The notes under the pieces are model-generated. The model was not told where the DNA came from. It made no database searches and was given only the letters and a program-made list of their open reading frames with translations. A program made the position numbers and the translations under genes. Below, piece by piece: positions 5,200 through 7,560 of a stretch of DNA of 7,560 nt. The DNA comes from Candidatus Fermentibacteraceae bacterium. Lineage in GTDB: Bacteria > Fermentibacterota > Fermentibacteria > Fermentibacterales > JCC-6. The stretch lies in NCBI GenBank assembly GCA_030596465.1, contig JAUVJW010000085.1:1-7560 (forward strand), in the 5' to 3' direction. Numbering within the stretch: the stretch's first letter is position 1; every line of letters begins with the position of its first letter.

Positions 5200-6480
5200 A
5201 TGCGGGGGGGGTTGTTTGCTGCTGTTCTTATACTGCTGTCTGGAGTGCTTCCAGCCGGCAATCTTGATATTCTTGGAATCAGAAGTGCTGAATATCTCAT
5301 GGAGGTTTCCAGGAATGCCGTTACCGACTGCGCCGACGGAGTTACTTACAACCCCGCCGGACTGACTTTCATGGATGACGGAATCCACCTGAATTTCAGC
5401 GGTCAGTACATAGGCAAAGATTACACTATTACCGGTACTTTACTTGGAGAAGCAGAAGAAACGGAAGTGTCATCAACTAAACCGACTCCATTTATCCCAA
5501 ACTTTTATGCTGTTTACAAAACTGGTAACATTGCAGCATTCGGCGGTTTCACCGTCCCCGCAGGCGGTGGAAGTGTTGATTATTCTGATGGTCTGTTTGT
5601 TATGCCCCTGCTGGAAACCGGTCTGGTTCAGGCTCAGTATGGACCAAATCATATTGCTGTTATGAATGAGGGTTCCATGGAAGGCAGATCGTTCTATATG
5701 AGAGGAATCGCCGGTATTGCCTGCTCTCTCAATGATAATTTCAGCGTTGCTGTTTCAGGCAGATATACATCGGGCCACAGAAACTATAAGGGGCAGGGTT
5801 CCTTCACAGTAATCGATCTTACAACCGGCCTGCCTGTTGGCTCCACTTCCGGAGAACTGGATGTTGACAGATCCGCTAATGGCATATCTGCTGTAATAAG
5901 CGTGGATTACAAACCTTCAGACAGGATTAACCTTGCAGCCCGATACGAAACCGCAACTGCTCTTGATTTTGAAGCCTCAGCAAATGTGGCTTCTTCCTGG
6001 GATGTTCTTTTACCATACATGGCCGATGGCGCAAAGCAGAGGCGAGATCTCCCTGCCGTTGCCGCGATAGGTGTTGAAATGATGGTCAACAGCAAACTCC
6101 GACTGGGTAGCTCAGCCAACTACTACTTCGTTAACGCCTCAGATCAGGGAGATGATGATGGCATTGAAGATGCCTACAGCGATGGCTGGGAAGCAAACAT
6201 CAGCAGTCGTTACCAGTTCAACAACACTTTTGCATGCGCTTTGGGTTACAGCTATTCCAACTACGGCGGCAGTGATTCCACATACACGGATTTCGAGTAT
6301 ATGCTGAATACCGGTCTTCTTTCCGGAGGAGTTAACTGGCAGGCAAATGATATAATGGATTTCACCCTTGCCGGGGGAACAACATTTATCCGTAAAGGCG
6401 AAGGTGCCGGAATCTACACAGGAGAAACTTTTGATAAAAAGGTATTCTTTGTAGCGATAGGTGCCAACGCCTCTTTTTAG
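5200..6480 (+). CDS. FadL/OmpP1/TodX-family outer-membrane transport protein
   Basis: The protein has 426 residues, close to the usual FadL length. It has an N-terminal signal peptide (residues 1-19, LFAAVLILLSGVLPA). The N-terminal plug region has the family hallmark, with RNAVTDCADGVTYNPAGLTF at 38-57; the NPAGLT motif (51-56) is the clearest family marker. The rest is a run of alternating amphipathic strands ending in Phe after FVAIGANAS, the normal terminal strand of an outer-membrane barrel recognised by the BAM machinery. FadL proteins carry hydrophobic compounds such as long-chain fatty acids or aromatics across the outer membrane; the ligand here is unknown. AGGAGG lies just before the ATG (5190-5195). 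Codons 2-4 lie in a run of eight G's (5204-5211), so slippage would shift the frame at the start. It has its own promoter and terminator. Stop codon TAG. Confidence 0.82.
   Translation: MRGGLFAAVLILLSGVLPAGNLDILGIRSAEYLMEVSRNAVTDCADGVTYNPAGLTFMDDGIHLNFSGQYIGKDYTITGTLLGEAEETEVSSTKPTPFIPNFYAVYKTGNIAAFGGFTVPAGGGSVDYSDGLFVMPLLETGLVQAQYGPNHIAVMNEGSMEGRSFYMRGIAGIACSLNDNFSVAVSGRYTSGHRNYKGQGSFTVIDLTTGLPVGSTSGELDVDRSANGISAVISVDYKPSDRINLAARYETATALDFEASANVASSWDVLLPYMADGAKQRRDLPAVAAIGVEMMVNSKLRLGSSANYYFVNASDQGDDDGIEDAYSDGWEANISSRYQFNNTFACALGYSYSNYGGSDSTYTDFEYMLNTGLLSGGVNWQANDIMDFTLAGGTTFIRKGEGAGIYTGETFDKKVFFVAIGANASF
5204..5211 (+). repeat. G8 homopolymer tract in codons 2-4 of the FadL-family gene
   Basis: After ATG-C come eight consecutive G's, encoding Arg-Gly-Gly together with the first base of the Leu codon. 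No other G or C run of this length was noticed in the window. Gly-Gly directly after the n-region Arg is not needed for a signal peptide. Gain or loss of one G would put the reading frame out at codon 4-5. Confidence 0.7.
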
Positions 6481-6498
6481 TGGATTCATGAAACTTGT

Positions 6499-6524
6499 GG
6501 GGGAGCTAACCGGCTCCCCCTTTT
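6499..6524 (+). terminator. Terminator after the FadL-family gene
   Basis: GGGGGAGC (6499-6506), a 6-nt loop and GCTCCCCC (6513-6520) are followed by TTTT. The 7-bp core GGGGAGC/GCTCCCC is the same as in the terminator at 1312-1335. It separates the FadL-family gene from the LTxxQ gene. Confidence 0.85.
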
Positions 6525-6527
6525 CTG

Positions 6528-6542
6528 TTACATTCTGTTACA
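6528..6542 (+). promoter_or_regulatory. TTACA-N5-TTACA direct repeat upstream of the LTxxQ (Spy/CpxP-like) gene
   Basis: TTACATTCTGTTACA lies within a perfect tandem duplication of the 10-mer TTCTGTTACA (6523-6542). It ends 79 nt before the ATG at 6622. On the minus strand it reads GTAAC-N5-GTAAC from 6541 down, close in form to the enterobacterial CpxR box GTAAA-N5-GTAAA that controls cpxP and spy. No clear -35/-10 pair is visible in 6543-6621. Confidence 0.5.
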
Positions 6543-6621
6543 TATCATTAACTATCCTGAGGCAGTTACTCTTCATTATTCATTTGTACTTGGAACTACC
6601 CTATCAGGAAAGGAACAGAAA

Positions 6622-7164
6622 ATGACAAAAGGAACAATAACCATAGCAGTCCTGGCAGCAGCATTGTTGCTTACAGGAACAGCGATTGCACAACCGGGAG
6701 GAATGTCAGGGAGGCCGGTGGATCACAGAGGAATGGATCAGCAGAGACCGGATGGCGCAGGCAATGATTTCTTTCAGAGAATGCTGCCCATGCTGAGAAT
6801 GCTGAATCTGACGGATGATCAGAGGGAAGCCGTCGCCGACATTATGGAAGATACCAGAAACTCAATGGAGAGCTTGAGGGGAACTGAAGAGGCAGGCAAC
6901 CAGAGAGAGAAATTTCTTGAGCTGTTCTCATCCTCAACTATTACCGTTTACCAGGTTGAGGCTCTTCTTAACACAAGACTTGATACTATGGAAGAAATGA
7001 ACGGAATCATAGCTCAGGCTCTTGTTGACATTCACGGTGTTCTTACTCCCGAACAGCTTGCCGCTCTGGCACAATTTGAACCCGGCTCCACGGAAATGAG
7101 AATGGGTAACCGTGGTAACAACGATCATTCCGGCACAAATATGGGCGTACACCCCAACAGATAG
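6622..7164 (+). CDS. LTxxQ-motif periplasmic protein (Spy/CpxP-like)
   Basis: The protein has 180 residues. Residues 1-23 are a classical signal peptide cleaved after AIA, so the mature protein is periplasmic. It has two copies of the motif that defines the LTXXQ/Spy-CpxP family: LTDDQ (63-67) and LTPEQ (141-145). Between them lie mainly helical, charged, Met-containing segments (FFQRMLPMLRMLN, DIMEDTRNSMESL, TMEEMNGIIAQAL) that fit the family's all-helical cradle. Family members are ATP-independent chaperones, Cpx-pathway inhibitors or metal-binding proteins. The flexible N-terminal (24-47) and C-terminal (from about 155) tails are rich in Met, His, Arg, Gly and Asn, which would allow metal binding, but that is only inference. 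The ribosome binding site AAGGAA precedes ATG. The CpxR-like direct repeat upstream fits envelope-stress control. Stop codon TAG. Confidence 0.82.
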   Translation: MTKGTITIAVLAAALLLTGTAIAQPGGMSGRPVDHRGMDQQRPDGAGNDFFQRMLPMLRMLNLTDDQREAVADIMEDTRNSMESLRGTEEAGNQREKFLELFSSSTITVYQVEALLNTRLDTMEEMNGIIAQALVDIHGVLTPEQLAALAQFEPGSTEMRMGNRGNNDHSGTNMGVHPNR

Positions 7165-7178
7165 CTATCGCTACCTGG

Positions 7179-7211
7179 AAAAGGGAAGGTTTCTCCGGCC
7201 TTCCCTTTTTT
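7179..7211 (+). terminator. Terminator after the LTxxQ gene
   Basis: AAAAGGGAAGG (7179-7189) pairs with CCTTCCCTTTT (7199-7209) around a 9-nt loop, with a six-T run (7206-7211). It lies 15 nt after the stop codon at 7164. The next gene starts 27 nt further on with no visible promoter between, so that gene probably depends on read-through or on a promoter inside the LTxxQ gene. Confidence 0.85.
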
Positions 7212-7237
7212 GTATTTTATTGGGGGAAGGAGAAAAA

Positions 7238-7471
7238 ATGTATTTTGCTGATCTGCCGGAAATCACTGAAGCTGCCACTCTTGCCGCCGAGCGGGAAGGG
7301 GTTTCGTTCTATATACTCTGCAATCCCTCAAGAAAAGAAAAGAGGTACACCGCTCTTTCCTCCAGAGGATTCGGTCTCCCCTCCGGATTTTATATTGAAG
7401 AGATGATCAGACCGGAAGTGGAACGAACAGAAATAGATCCCCCCGAAAAGACGAGCACAAATGGATTCTAA
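7238..7471 (+). CDS. Small cytoplasmic protein of unknown function (77 aa)
   Basis: I do not recognise this protein. It begins MYFADLPEIT and has a short helical segment (about 9-19, ITEAATLAAER), a strand-like VSFYILCNP (21-29), a basic patch SRKEKRY (30-36), then GFGLPSGFYIEEM and a Pro/Glu-rich polar tail. It has one Cys (27), no signal peptide and no membrane segment, so it is likely cytoplasmic. ATG at 7238 has an ideal ribosome binding site (AAGGAG, 5 nt before). The open frame extends upstream into the LTxxQ gene, but that part crosses its terminator and has no ribosome binding site. A strong ribosome binding site, its own terminator and codon use like the neighbours support a real gene. 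Stop codon TAA. Confidence 0.68.
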   Translation: MYFADLPEITEAATLAAEREGVSFYILCNPSRKEKRYTALSSRGFGLPSGFYIEEMIRPEVERTEIDPPEKTSTNGF

Positions 7472-7502
7472 AAAGGCCGCCTGGTTTCCCGGGCGGCCTT
7501 TT
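7471..7502. terminator. Bidirectional terminator between convergent genes
   Basis: AAAAGGCCGCC (7471-7481) pairs with GGCGGCCTTTT (7492-7502) around a 10-nt loop. T runs follow the stem on both strands (7499-7502 on plus; the A run at 7470-7474 on minus). It serves the 77-aa gene and the minus-strand gene ending at 7525, and its first base is the last base of the 77-aa stop codon. Confidence 0.85.
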
Positions 7503-7524
7503 CATTTTGGTTCTTTATGACTCT

Positions 7525-7560
7525 TTAGCGCAGAACAAGCATCTGTGTTGAAGCAGATCC
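7525..7560 (-). CDS. C-terminal end of a protein with a probable FlgD-like/type IX-style tail
   Basis: Only the last 11 codons lie in the window, reading GSASTQMLVLR and then TAA (7527-7525). The pattern of small/polar residues, then Met-Leu-Val-Leu and a terminal Arg, is how many FlgD-Ig or T9SS-A-like domains end, and it parallels the TTVRLIKI ending of the protein at 410-1297. The convergent bidirectional terminator 22 nt beyond supports a real gene end. The identity of the protein beyond the tail cannot be told. Confidence 0.5.
   Translation of the reverse strand, partial: GSASTQMLVLR

Noticed and set aside
7112..7237. N-terminal extension of the 77-aa protein into the LTxxQ gene
   Set aside because: It would read through the terminator hairpin at 7179-7211 and lacks a ribosome binding site; ATG 7238 has AAGGAG.
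1..7560. CRISPR array, insertion sequence, attachment site or origin
   Set aside because: I found no regularly spaced repeats, transposase, terminal inverted repeats, integrase or DnaA-box cluster. The tRNA 3' end is not duplicated nearby.

Overview
The window looks like chromosomal DNA from an uncultured Gram-negative bacterium of the FCB superphylum (Fibrobacteres-Chlorobi-Bacteroidetes and allied candidate phyla, for example a Fermentibacterota-like lineage). The phylum is an inference. It rests on secreted proteins ending in FlgD-like / type IX-style C-terminal beta domains (410-1297, and the protein tail at 7525-7560), a FadL-type outer-membrane barrel, a 6-bladed-propeller lipoprotein, an LTxxQ periplasmic protein, and base composition that looks mid-40s % GC by eye. 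I see no insertion sequence, phage gene or CRISPR array.

Layout: (1) 1-223, minus strand, the start of a SAM-dependent methyltransferase cut by the window edge. (2) 224-409, a divergent intergenic region with a 23-bp palindrome and a good promoter. (3) 410-1297, plus strand, a secreted protein with a lectin-like fold and FlgD-like tail, closed by a UUCG-loop terminator. (4) 3483-1336, minus strand, a two-gene unit: a secreted beta-rich protein interrupted by one in-frame TGA, then after 30 nt a membrane 4Fe-4S protein that carries four periplasmic four-cysteine repeats and lacks the usual C-terminal ferredoxin domain. (5) 3648-3803, tRNA-Asp(GUC) with promoter and terminator. (6) 4001-5113, an outer-membrane-type lipoprotein with NHL-like propeller repeats. 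(7) 5200-6480, a FadL/OmpP1-family barrel with its own promoter and a G8 tract in codons 2-4. (8) 6622-7164, a Spy/CpxP-like LTxxQ protein. (9) 7238-7471, an unrecognised 77-aa protein, then a bidirectional terminator facing the end of a minus-strand gene.

The common theme is the cell envelope: most of the proteins are exported or membrane-bound. Genes 6 and 8 may be co-regulated, because a nearly identical 15-bp direct repeat (TTACA-N5-TTACA, 14 of 15 bases shared) lies 73 and 79 nt before their starts, like an OmpR/CpxR-type response-regulator site. The two most unusual items are the in-frame TGA, which sits in a C-x-x-TGA context with a small SECIS-like hairpin after it, and the evenly spaced C-x9-C-x6-C-x11-C repeats fused to a polyferredoxin-type membrane domain.
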